This document shows, piece after piece, positions 54,529-64,000 of a stretch of 64,000 nt of DNA (position 1 is its first letter; each line of letters opens with the position of its first letter). The notes beneath the pieces were generated by a model. It saw only the letters and a program-made list of their open reading frames with translations. It was not told where the DNA came from and made no database searches. Source of the DNA: Corynebacterium mastitidis DSM 44356 (lineage in GTDB: Bacteria; Actinomycetota; Actinomycetes; Mycobacteriales; Mycobacteriaceae). Location of the stretch: assembly GCF_000375365.1 (NCBI RefSeq), contig NZ_AQXB01000006.1, positions 1 through 64,000 on the forward strand, in the 5' to 3' direction. Made by a program: the position numbers and the translations under genes.

Positions 54529-55040
54529 TGGCTACCGTGACGCAGCGGCAAGACAAGTGGCGCCGCCACGGCGCCCGATACAAGGCGCGGCGTCGCGCCG
54601 TGGACGTGCTCTTCGAGGCGGAGGCACGCGACCTGGACCCGATGGCGATCGTGGAGGATCGCACGGAGCTGGCGCGGGTGCCGGACAACCACGTGGCTCC
54701 CATCGCGGAATATACCCGGCAGATCGTGCTGGGCGCGGCCGAGGAGCTGGACGCGGTGGACGCCACCATCTCCCGCTTCCTCAGCGAGCAGTGGGAGCTG
54801 GGCCGCATCCCCGCCGTGGACCGCGCGATCCTGCGCATGTCCGTGTGGGAGCTGGTGTTCAACCCGGACGTGCCCACCGCCACCGCGGTGGTGGAGGGCG
54901 TGGAGCTGGCCAGCGAATACTCCGGCGAGCAGGGCGCGCCCTACATTCACGCCGTGCTGGACGACGTGGCGGAGAACCTTCAGGAGATCCGGGCGGCCAT
55001 CGCCGTGGAGGCCGTGGTGGCCCCGGAGGGACAGGATTAA
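54528..55040 (+). CDS. nusB: Transcription antitermination factor NusB
   Basis: A 170-aa all-helical RNA-binding protein that, with NusE/S10, binds boxA of rRNA operons. It has the N-terminal basic stretch ([21 protein letters not shown]), the central [19 protein letters not shown] and [19 protein letters not shown]. The C-terminal tail is slightly longer than in E. coli. GTG 54528 shares its first base with the efp stop. Its stop codon overlaps the stop of the convergent YbjN-like gene, leaving no room for a terminator between them. Confidence 0.95.
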   Translation: MATVTQRQDKWRRHGARYKARRRAVDVLFEAEARDLDPMAIVEDRTELARVPDNHVAPIAEYTRQIVLGAAEELDAVDATISRFLSEQWELGRIPAVDRAILRMSVWELVFNPDVPTATAVVEGVELASEYSGEQGAPYIHAVLDDVAENLQEIRAAIAVEAVVAPEGQD

Positions 55041-55471
55041 CCCTGCCGGTCGAGGAGTTCCTCGGCGGCGCGGGCCACGCGATCCTGGCCCGCGAGCACC
55101 TCGTCCACGGCTCCGCTCAGGGCGGAGGTGAGCTGCTCGGCGGACACGCCCGCCGCGATGGGAAGCGCGCACTCCGTGCGCACCACCAGGTTTTCCTCCC
55201 TGTCCGAGACCACGGCCTTGGCCCCGAAGCCGGAGCAGTTCACCTGGTTGGCGGCCAGGTGCAGGGTGGGCACGCCGGAGTCGGAGGCCAGGTCGGTGGG
55301 GTGATCGGCCCGCACGATGAGCACGGAGTTGAGCAGCGCGAAGGTCACGCGGAACCCGTTGAGGTTGGCGGTGGCCACGTTAGGGTCCTCCGTGGGCCAC
55401 AGGGTGATGTTGAACTCCTGCATGGCCGCGGTGACGCGGTCAAAGCTTAAGGGCGCAAGTTCCTGGTTCAC
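55037..55471 (-). CDS. YbjN-domain protein (second of a pair)
   Basis: A 144-aa cytoplasmic-looking protein with a YbjN-like alpha/beta fold ([68 protein letters not shown]). YbjN-like folds resemble type III secretion chaperones, but no such system is expected here. The GTG at the minus-strand end 55471 overlaps the stop of the upstream YbjN-like gene (GTGA), with GAGGAGG upstream, so the pair is co-translated. Function unknown. Confidence 0.8.
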   Translation of the reverse strand: MNQELAPLSFDRVTAAMQEFNITLWPTEDPNVATANLNGFRVTFALLNSVLIVRADHPTDLASDSGVPTLHLAANQVNCSGFGAKAVVSDREENLVVRTECALPIAAGVSAEQLTSALSGAVDEVLAGQDRVARAAEELLDRQG

Positions 55472-55980
55472 TTGTCCTCCTCCTCGGTGGTGGCGGCGTT
55501 CTCGGCGGGGCTTTCGTTCCCGTCCTTGTGGGGATCGTCCCAGGTGATGGCCTCCGGGAACTGGGCCTCGAGCCACTGAAAGCAGGCCACGATGGTATCC
55601 AGGGTGGACATGACGAAGGCCCCGGCCTGGTTGCGGCTCAGCCCCCGGGCGACGTGGAGGCGTCGGCAGGCGGAGAAGGTCAGCGCGCCCGGGGACCCCT
55701 CGAAGAAGCGCAGGGTGGGGGCCAGTTGGGTGAGGTTCCACTCGTTGGCGGCGGCCAGGGCCGTGGCCGCGCGCTGGCTGTCCACCTGGCCGCGCCACAT
55801 GGAGTCGCACACCAGGTACTCGCCCTCCAGGGCGAACGAGATGGCGGCGTTGCGGAATCCGGTGCGCACCATCGCGGGCTCCTCCTGGAGGCGGTAGGCG
55901 AGGTTTTCCGCCTCCAGGATGTCCACGATCGTGTGTTCGGAGACGGGCTCGATGGGGGTGTCGTGTTCTGAGTGGGTCAC
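55468..55980 (-). CDS. YbjN-domain protein (first of a pair)
   Basis: A 170-aa protein with a YbjN-like domain (TIVDILEAENLAYRL, SFALEGEYLVCDSMWRG, LNWNLTQ-like NEWNLTQLAPTLRFFE) and an acidic disordered C-terminus. GTG 55980 (minus strand) was chosen because AAGGAG lies 4 bp upstream; the frame extends to 56094 without support. It is divergent from the pyrimidine operon. The pair may act as a heteromer, judged only from overlap and similar fold. Confidence 0.8.
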   Translation of the reverse strand: MTHSEHDTPIEPVSEHTIVDILEAENLAYRLQEEPAMVRTGFRNAAISFALEGEYLVCDSMWRGQVDSQRAATALAAANEWNLTQLAPTLRFFEGSPGALTFSACRRLHVARGLSRNQAGAFVMSTLDTIVACFQWLEAQFPEAITWDDPHKDGNESPAENAATTEEEDK

Positions 55981-56128
55981 GCAGCTCCTTGGGTTGCAGG
56001 GTCTCAATGTTGCAGTGTTGCAGCGGGAAGTTAATGATCTCCCCACCACTGTAGCTAAGTGGCGGTGATATGCTGGCGGGGATCCTTGTATCACGAGGTC
56101 ATATCAATTAATGGACATCCTTTAAGGG

Positions 56129-56144
56129 CCGCACAGAGAGGCGG
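56129..56144 (+). promoter_or_regulatory. PyrR-binding-loop-like hairpin in the pyrimidine operon leader
   Basis: CCGC (56129-56132) pairs with GCGG (56141-56144) around the loop ACAGAGAG, immediately before the GAAAGGAGG ribosome-binding site at 56145-56153. The sequence CAGAGAGGC is the conserved core of PyrR binding loops, and in mycobacteria such a loop beside the pyrR RBS mediates translational control by PyrR. UMP-dependent repression of the operon is inferred. There is no pyrR gene in this window. Confidence 0.55.
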
Positions 56145-56158
56145 GAAAGGAGGTCACG

Positions 56159-56275
56159 ATGAGTGAGGCGAGCACGCGCGGCGTCGCCAAGCGCATCGCG
56201 CACCGGCATACCGGCTGCCGAGGGGCAGCGGGACTTCATGGGGGAGGGCTAGCATATGGGGGACAAGGCGGATGA
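56159..56275 (+). pseudogene. 38-codon leader ORF, possible remnant of pyrR
   Basis: An ATG with a strong GAAAGGAGG SD opens a 38-codon frame beginning MSEASTRGVAKRIAHRH and becoming Gly-rich before TGA, which overlaps the carA ATG (ATGA). The SD and PyrR-loop context are those of pyrR in related genomes, and the VAKRIAH segment faintly recalls the VARTIARIAH-type N-terminus of PyrR. A deletion that removed pyrR, pyrB and pyrC, leaving the first codons, would explain it. A real short leader peptide is the alternative. Confidence 0.4.
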
Positions 56276-57471
56276 GTAAACCCTCGTTGCAGCAGCCCAG
56301 TACGCATAACCGAAAGGTCGATACAGTGACGTCTACACCTCCTTCTCCTGCCGTCTTGGTGCTTGCCGACGGCCGCTCGTTTCAGGGGCACAGCCTGGGC
56401 GCAGAGGGCACCACCCTGGGCGAGGCCGTGTTTACCACCGGCATGACCGGGTACCAAGAAACGATGACCGACCCCTCGTACCACCGGCAGATCGTGGTGG
56501 CCACCGCCCCGCAGATCGGCAACACCGGCTGGAATGACGAGGACGACGAGTCCCGCGACCGGGGCATCTGGGTGGCGGGCCTGGTGATCCGCGACCTCTC
56601 GGCCCGGGTCTCGAGCTGGCGCGCCTCGCGCAGCCTGGACGAGGAGATGAAGCGGCAGGGCATCGTGGGCATCCGAGGCGTGGACACCCGCACCGTGGTG
56701 CGCCACCTGCGCGACAAGGGCTCGGTGGCCGCCGGCATCTTCTCCGGCCCGGAGGCGCTGCGCCCCGTCGAGGAGCTGGTGGACGTGGTGGCCGGCCAGG
56801 ACCCGATGGCGGGGGCCGACCTCTCCGCGCAGGTCAGCACCGCCGAGCCGTACACGGTGGAGCCCACCGGGGAGCACCGCTATACGGTGGTGGCCTTTGA
56901 CATGGGCATCAAGACCAACACGCCGCGCAACTTCGCGGCGCGCGGCGTGCGCACGGTGGTGGTGCCCTCCACCGCCACCTGGGCGGACGTCGAGCAGTAC
57001 CGGCCGGACGGCGTGTTCGTGTCCAACGGGCCCGGGGACCCGGCCACCGCGGATTCCATGGTGGCGGTGGTGCGCGAGGTGCTGGGGAAGAAGATCCCCT
57101 TCTTTGGCATCTGCTTTGGCAACCAGATCCTCGGGCGCGCCCTGGGCATGGAGACCTACAAGATGAAGTTTGGCCACCGGGGCATCAACGTGCCGGTGCT
57201 CAACGTCACCACCGGCAAGATCGACATCACCTCCCAGAACCACGGCTTTGCGCTCAAGGGCAAGGCCGGGGAGACCTTTGACACGGACTTTGGCCCGGCC
57301 AGGGTCACCCACGTGTGCCTCAACGACGACGTGGTGGAGGGCGTGGCCCTCGAGAGCGGCCTGGCGTACTCGGTGCAGTACCACCCGGAGGCAGCCGCCG
57401 GCCCGCACGACGCCAGCCCCCTGTTCGATCAGTTCATCGAGCTGATGGCCCAGCACGGCGCCCAGAAGTAA
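56272..57471 (+). CDS. carA: Carbamoyl-phosphate synthase small (glutaminase) chain
   Basis: A 399-aa subunit that releases ammonia from glutamine for carbamoyl phosphate (pyrimidines and arginine). The N-terminal CPSase domain has LADGRSFQGHSLGAEGTTLGE and MTGYQETMTDPSYH. The class I glutamine amidotransferase domain has the nucleophile in FFGICFGNQILG and the His-Glu pair in YHPEAAAGPHD. ATG 56272 overlaps the leader ORF stop; GTG 56326 with GAAAGG 8 bp upstream is a good alternative that drops a poorly conserved 18-residue start. It is followed by carB after 30 bp. Confidence 0.94.
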   Translation: MSKPSLQQPSTHNRKVDTVTSTPPSPAVLVLADGRSFQGHSLGAEGTTLGEAVFTTGMTGYQETMTDPSYHRQIVVATAPQIGNTGWNDEDDESRDRGIWVAGLVIRDLSARVSSWRASRSLDEEMKRQGIVGIRGVDTRTVVRHLRDKGSVAAGIFSGPEALRPVEELVDVVAGQDPMAGADLSAQVSTAEPYTVEPTGEHRYTVVAFDMGIKTNTPRNFAARGVRTVVVPSTATWADVEQYRPDGVFVSNGPGDPATADSMVAVVREVLGKKIPFFGICFGNQILGRALGMETYKMKFGHRGINVPVLNVTTGKIDITSQNHGFALKGKAGETFDTDFGPARVTHVCLNDDVVEGVALESGLAYSVQYHPEAAAGPHDASPLFDQFIELMAQHGAQK

Positions 57472-57501
57472 GCGGAACCAGGAAGGTATTTCAGGAATCC
57501 C

Positions 57502-60839
<3,338 letters not shown>

Positions 60840-60843
<4 letters not shown>

Positions 60844-61664
60844 CCTTCGGCGATCGGCTGGCGGCCCTGGCCCTTAAGCGGGGGCGGCTGTGCGTGGGCA
60901 TCGATCCCCATCCCGGGCTTCTCCGGGCCTGGGGGCTGGACGACACCGTGGCGGGCGTGGCGGAGTTCTCCGCGCGCTGCGTGGAGGCCTTCGCGGAGAC
61001 CGTGTGCCTGGTCAAGCCGCAGGTGGCCTTCTACGAGCGCTTCGGCTCCGCGGGCCTCGCGGTGCTGGAGGAGACCATCGCCGGGCTGCGCCGGGGCGGG
61101 GCCCTGGTGGTGGCCGACGCCAAGCGCGGGGACATCGGCTCCACGATGGCGGGCTACGCCTCGGCCTGGCTGGACGAGGCCTCCCCGCTGTGCAGCGACG
61201 CCGTCACCGTCTCCCCCTACCTGGGGGTGGGGGCGCTGGAGCCGGCCTTTGCTGCGGCGGAGGCCACCGGGCGGGGCGTGTTCGTGCTCGCGGCCACCTC
61301 CAACCCGGAGGCCCGCGCCCTGCAGGGGCACCGGGGCGAGGACGGCCGCACCATCTCCCAGCAGGTGGTGGACGAGGTGGCGCGCCGCAACGCCGCCCAC
61401 GGGGCCCACGGGGCCCTGGGCAACCTCGGCGTGGTGGTGGGTGCCACGGTGACCCAGGCCCCGGACTGCCGGGGCCTGGGCGGCCCGGTGCTCATGCCCG
61501 GCGTGGGTGCCCAGGGCGGGAGCGCCAGGGACGTGGCGCAAATCATGGGAGAGCGCCTGGACCTGGCCTATCCTAATGTCTCGCGGGCCGTGCTCAACGC
61601 CGGTCCGCACGCGGCTGACCTGCGGAAAGCGGCGTCCGCCTTCGCCGCCGAGCTCAAAGAGTGA
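60840..61664 (+). CDS. pyrF: Orotidine 5'-phosphate decarboxylase
   Basis: A 274-aa decarboxylase making UMP, of the longer actinobacterial type (PyrF subfamily 2). It has [11 protein letters not shown] at the N-terminus, [13 protein letters not shown], the catalytic [14 protein letters not shown] motif (D-x-K-x-x-D), and VGATVTQAP with the phosphate-binding [14 protein letters not shown] 60840 overlaps carB. A promoter for mihF lies in the 204-bp spacer that follows. Confidence 0.96.
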
Positions 61665-61776
61665 CCGGCTGCCGGGGCGGCGGGTTTCTCCTGCTATTTT
61701 AGTGGGAGTCGTGCTGGAATTTCAGCCCAGATAACCCGTCTGCCCTGAGCCGATTGCGGTGGCCCGCCCTCGGCGG

Positions 61777-61785
61777 TGTTACACT
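61777..61785 (+). promoter_or_regulatory. Extended -10 promoter of mihF
   Basis: TGTTACACT fits TGnTANNNT, 84 bp before the mihF start. A TTGCGG 20 bp upstream of the -10 is a weak -35. The abundant nucleoid protein encoded downstream would suit a strong independent promoter. Confidence 0.5.
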
Positions 61786-61868
61786 GAGCGAACATCGGCG
61801 CGAGGCGGCGATGGTATTCCAGGCGCACCGCCGAAGAAGAAAGAAACAAAACGAACTGGAGGAACCCC

Positions 61869-62192
61869 GTGGCCCTTCCGAAGTTGACTGACGAGCAGCG
61901 CAAGGAAGCTCTTGCTAAGGCTGCTGAGGCCCGCAAGGCCCGCGCCGAGCTGAAGGAAAAGCTCAAGCGCGGCGACATGACCCTGAAGGAGGTCCTGGAC
62001 AAGGCCCAGGACGACGAGATCGTGGGTAAGACCAAGGTATCGGCGCTCCTGGAGGCGCTGCCGAAGGTGGGCAAGGTCAAGGCCAAGGAAATCATGGAGG
62101 AGCTGGAGATCGCCCCCACCCGCCGCCTGCGCGGCCTGGGCGAGCGTCAGCGCCGCGCGCTGCTGGACCGCTTCGGCTACTCCGAGGACTAG
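61869..62192 (+). CDS. mihF: Integration host factor, actinobacterial type (mIHF)
   Basis: A 107-aa basic nucleoid-associated protein with a long Ala/Lys/Glu-rich N-terminal helix (DEQRKEALAKAAEARKARAE) and the helix-two-turn-helix region with VSALLEALPKVGKVKAKEIM and RRLRGLGERQRRALLDRFG. It is the mIHF of mycobacteria and corynebacteria, unrelated in sequence to E. coli IHF. The GTG start follows TGGAGGAA. gmk begins 3 bp after its stop. Confidence 0.95.
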   Translation: MALPKLTDEQRKEALAKAAEARKARAELKEKLKRGDMTLKEVLDKAQDDEIVGKTKVSALLEALPKVGKVKAKEIMEELEIAPTRRLRGLGERQRRALLDRFGYSED

Positions 62193-62195
62193 CGC

Positions 62196-62768
62196 ATGGC
62201 TGGCGAGGACCCCCGGGGTCGGCTGGTGGTGCTGGCCGGCCCGTCTGCCGTGGGCAAGTCCACGGTGGTTCATCGCCTCCGCGGGAACGTCGAGGGCCTG
62301 TACTTTAGCGTCTCCATGACAACGCGCAGCCCGCGTCCGGGCGAGGTGGACGGGGTGGATTACTTCTACGTCACCCCGGAGCAGTTTCAGGAGCGCATCG
62401 ACAGGGGAGAGATGCTGGAGTGGGCCGAGATTCACGGCGGCCTCCAGCGCTCCGGAACGCCCGCGGCACCGGTGCGCCGCGCCCTGAACGAGGGGCGGCC
62501 CGTGCTCGTCGAGGTGGACCTCGAGGGCGCCCGCAACGTCAAGGCCATGATGCCCGAGGCCGTCACCGTGTTCCTGGCCCCGCCGTCCTGGGAGGTGCTC
62601 GTGGAGCGCCTCACCGGGCGGGGCACGGAGGCCCAGGACGTGATCGAGCGCCGCCTGTCCACCGCCCGCGAGGAGCTGGCCGCGATGGACGAGTTCGATC
62701 GGGTGGTGGTCAACGACGATGTCGATACCGCCGTGGCCGCCATCGGTGGTATCCTGCGGGGCGAGTAG
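62196..62768 (+). CDS. gmk: Guanylate kinase
   Basis: A 190-aa P-loop kinase that phosphorylates GMP to GDP. Walker [12 protein letters not shown] is at about residues 14-24; the GMP-binding region includes [20 protein letters not shown] and EWAEIHGG (typically Y-x-G), and the lid region [10 protein letters not shown] is present. The ATG follows mihF by 3 bp and rpoZ follows after about 32 bp, the standard mihF-gmk-rpoZ order. Confidence 0.95.
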   Translation: MAGEDPRGRLVVLAGPSAVGKSTVVHRLRGNVEGLYFSVSMTTRSPRPGEVDGVDYFYVTPEQFQERIDRGEMLEWAEIHGGLQRSGTPAAPVRRALNEGRPVLVEVDLEGARNVKAMMPEAVTVFLAPPSWEVLVERLTGRGTEAQDVIERRLSTAREELAAMDEFDRVVVNDDVDTAVAAIGGILRGE

Positions 62769-62800
62769 TAGCAAGTTTCTCTACCGAAGAATAGGTGCAA

Positions 62801-63091
62801 GTGACAAACGTGAGTAACGAGACCGAGAAGAAGCAACCGGTGTTCGATCCGCCGGTGGGCATTACCGACCCGCCGATCGACCGCCTCTTGGAAAAGGTCT
62901 CCTCCAAGTACGCCCTGGTGATCTTTGCCGCCAAGCGCGCGCGCCAGATTAACAGCTACTACCAGCAGGCCGACGAGGGCGTGTTCGAGTTCATCGGGCC
63001 GCTCGTAACCCCGGAGGCCGGGGAGAAGCCGCTGTCCATCGCCCTGCGCGAGATCGACGGCGACCTCCTCGAGCACGAGGAAGGCCGCTAA
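62801..63091 (+). CDS. rpoZ: RNA polymerase omega subunit
   Basis: A 96-aa subunit that helps RNA polymerase assembly. The conserved core is [35 protein letters not shown], spread over residues about 18-56, followed by the actinobacterial C-terminal extension with [13 protein letters not shown] 62801 was chosen; GTGs at 62795 and 62810 are in frame and cannot be excluded. A terminator follows 24 bp after the stop. Confidence 0.93.
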   Translation: MTNVSNETEKKQPVFDPPVGITDPPIDRLLEKVSSKYALVIFAAKRARQINSYYQQADEGVFEFIGPLVTPEAGEKPLSIALREIDGDLLEHEEGR

Positions 63092-63115
63092 CCGCCCCGG
63101 CAGGGGTATTGCACG

Positions 63116-63146
63116 AGGCCGCCGCCCGCCCGGGTGGCGGCCTTTA
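63116..63146 (+). terminator. Terminator after rpoZ
   Basis: AGGCCGCC (63116-63123) pairs with GGCGGCCT (63136-63143) around a G+C-rich loop that can extend the stem, followed by TTTAT. It separates rpoZ from coaBC. Confidence 0.8.
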
Positions 63147-63170
63147 TCGCGGGAAAGGACGCAGCAACGC

Positions 63171-64000
63171 ATGAGGATCATCGTGGGGGTGGCGGGTGGC
63201 ATTGCCGCCTACAAGGCCTGCCACCTGGTGCGCAACTTCAAGGAGACCGGGGACGAGGTGCGGGTGATCCCCACCCCCAGCGCGCTGAACTTCGTGGGCG
63301 CGGCCACCTTCGAGGCGCTGTCCGGCAATCCCGTGAGCACCTCCGTGTTCGAGGGCGTGGACGAGGTGCAGCACGTGCGCCTGGGGCAGGAGGCGGACGC
63401 GATCGTCATCGCCCCGGCCACCGCGGACCTGCTGGCCCGGCTGGCCGGGGGCCGGGCGGACGACCTGCTCAGCGCCACCGTGCTGGTGGCCACCTGCCCG
63501 GTGATCCTCTCCCCGGCCATGCACACGGAGATGTGGCTCAACCCCGCCACGCAGGCCAACGTGGAGCTGCTGCGCTCCCGGGGCATGACGGTGCTGGAGC
63601 CCGCCTCCGGGCGGCTCACGGGCGTGGATAGCGGCCCGGGGAGGCTCCCGGAGCCGGAGCAGATCGCGGACCTGGCGCGCATGGTCGTTGCCGGGGGAGC
63701 GCTGCCCCGGGACATGGTGGGCCGCAGCCTGCTGGTCACCGCCGGGGGCACGCAGGAGAACCTGGACCCGGTGCGCTACCTGGGCAACCGCTCCTCGGGG
63801 AGGCAGGGCTTTGCCCTGGCCGAGGTGGCCGCCCAGCGCGGCGCGCGGGTGCGCCTGATCGCCGGGGCCACCGACGCGCTCCCGGCCCCCGCCGGGGTGC
63901 GGGTGGAGCGGGTGACCTCCACGGCGGAGATGGCCGAGGCGGTGGAGCGGCACCGCGCGGAGGCGGACGCCATCGTGATGGCGGCGGCCGTCTCGGACTT
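63171..64000 (+). CDS. coaBC: Bifunctional phosphopantothenoylcysteine decarboxylase/synthase, 3' truncated by window
   Basis: The first ~276 residues of CoaBC (Dfp) run off the end of the window. The N-terminal CoaC flavoprotein domain has GVAGGIAAYKACHLVR, the active-site His in VQHVRLGQEADAI, and APATADLLARLAGGRADDLL with SPAMHTEMW (PAMNxxMW-type motif, with His in place of the usual Asn). The CoaB domain begins LLVTAGGTQENLDPVRYLGNRSSGRQG. Together they convert 4'-phosphopantothenate and cysteine to 4'-phosphopantetheine in CoA synthesis. GAAAGGA lies about 12 bp before the ATG. The gene is otherwise normal so far as visible. Confidence 0.93.
   Translation, partial: MRIIVGVAGGIAAYKACHLVRNFKETGDEVRVIPTPSALNFVGAATFEALSGNPVSTSVFEGVDEVQHVRLGQEADAIVIAPATADLLARLAGGRADDLLSATVLVATCPVILSPAMHTEMWLNPATQANVELLRSRGMTVLEPASGRLTGVDSGPGRLPEPEQIADLARMVVAGGALPRDMVGRSLLVTAGGTQENLDPVRYLGNRSSGRQGFALAEVAAQRGARVRLIAGATDALPAPAGVRVERVTSTAEMAEAVERHRAEADAIVMAAAVSD

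Overview
The window is a G+C-rich actinobacterial chromosome segment, almost certainly from a Corynebacterium species (the species was not determined). Three things point to this. The housekeeping gene order (thrS-HIT-pgsA-patA-pimA, ruvCAB-yajC-secDF, apt-rel, hisS, aspS, alaS-ruvX-mltG-aro cluster-efp-nusB, carAB-pyrF-mihF-gmk-rpoZ-coaBC) is the one I know from corynebacteria. The phosphatidylinositol-mannoside genes and an MspA-like porin imply a mycomembrane envelope. Starts are often GTG, and ATGA or GTGA gene overlaps are frequent.

Layout. 1-680: three tRNA genes (Val-GAC and Gly-GCC on the minus strand, Val-CAC on the plus strand). 848-3280: an extracytoplasmic copper/peroxidase set (CopC-like, PCuAC-like, Tat-exported DyP peroxidase). 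3499-9330: thrS and the phosphatidylinositol/PIM operon. 9429-13914: tesB, yebC, ruvCAB, yajC. 14030-24496: secDF, a solute-binding lipoprotein, apt, rel, ppiB (minus), a metallo-hydrolase and hisS.

24500-30830 is an accessory island. A strong terminator after hisS is followed by a 16-bp perfect palindrome. Then comes a tight three-gene run: an MspA-like porin, a 91-aa two-helix membrane protein, and an 870-aa secreted repeat protein. The last ~150 residues of that protein turn abruptly A+T-rich and end in a hydrophobic helical hairpin. Immediately downstream lie A+T-rich genes for membrane proteins. Two of these are paralogues of one another, and the second copy is split into two overlapping reading frames. 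I read this as a polymorphic (probably membrane-active) toxin with a cluster of immunity proteins, preceded by a porin that could help passage across the mycomembrane. This is the most novel part of the window.

30904-39017: minus-strand sdaA, a flavin reductase/luciferase-like monooxygenase pair, a TetR regulator, a divergent degenerate ABC-ATPase plus YhgE/Pip membrane protein, and a minus-strand zinc metallopeptidase. 39165-55040: aspS, a kinase-fold protein, rarA, alaS, ruvX-mltG, aroE-prepilin peptidase-aroCKBQ, pepQ, efp, nusB. 55037-55980: a minus-strand pair of YbjN-like genes.

56100-63091: pyrimidine and nucleotide genes carA-carB-pyrF, mihF, gmk, rpoZ, then a truncated coaBC at the window edge. 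The carA leader keeps what looks like a PyrR-binding hairpin, but the pyrR, pyrB and pyrC genes that precede carA in related genomes are absent; only a 38-codon ORF stands in their place.

All calls come from reading the sequence; no database search was possible.
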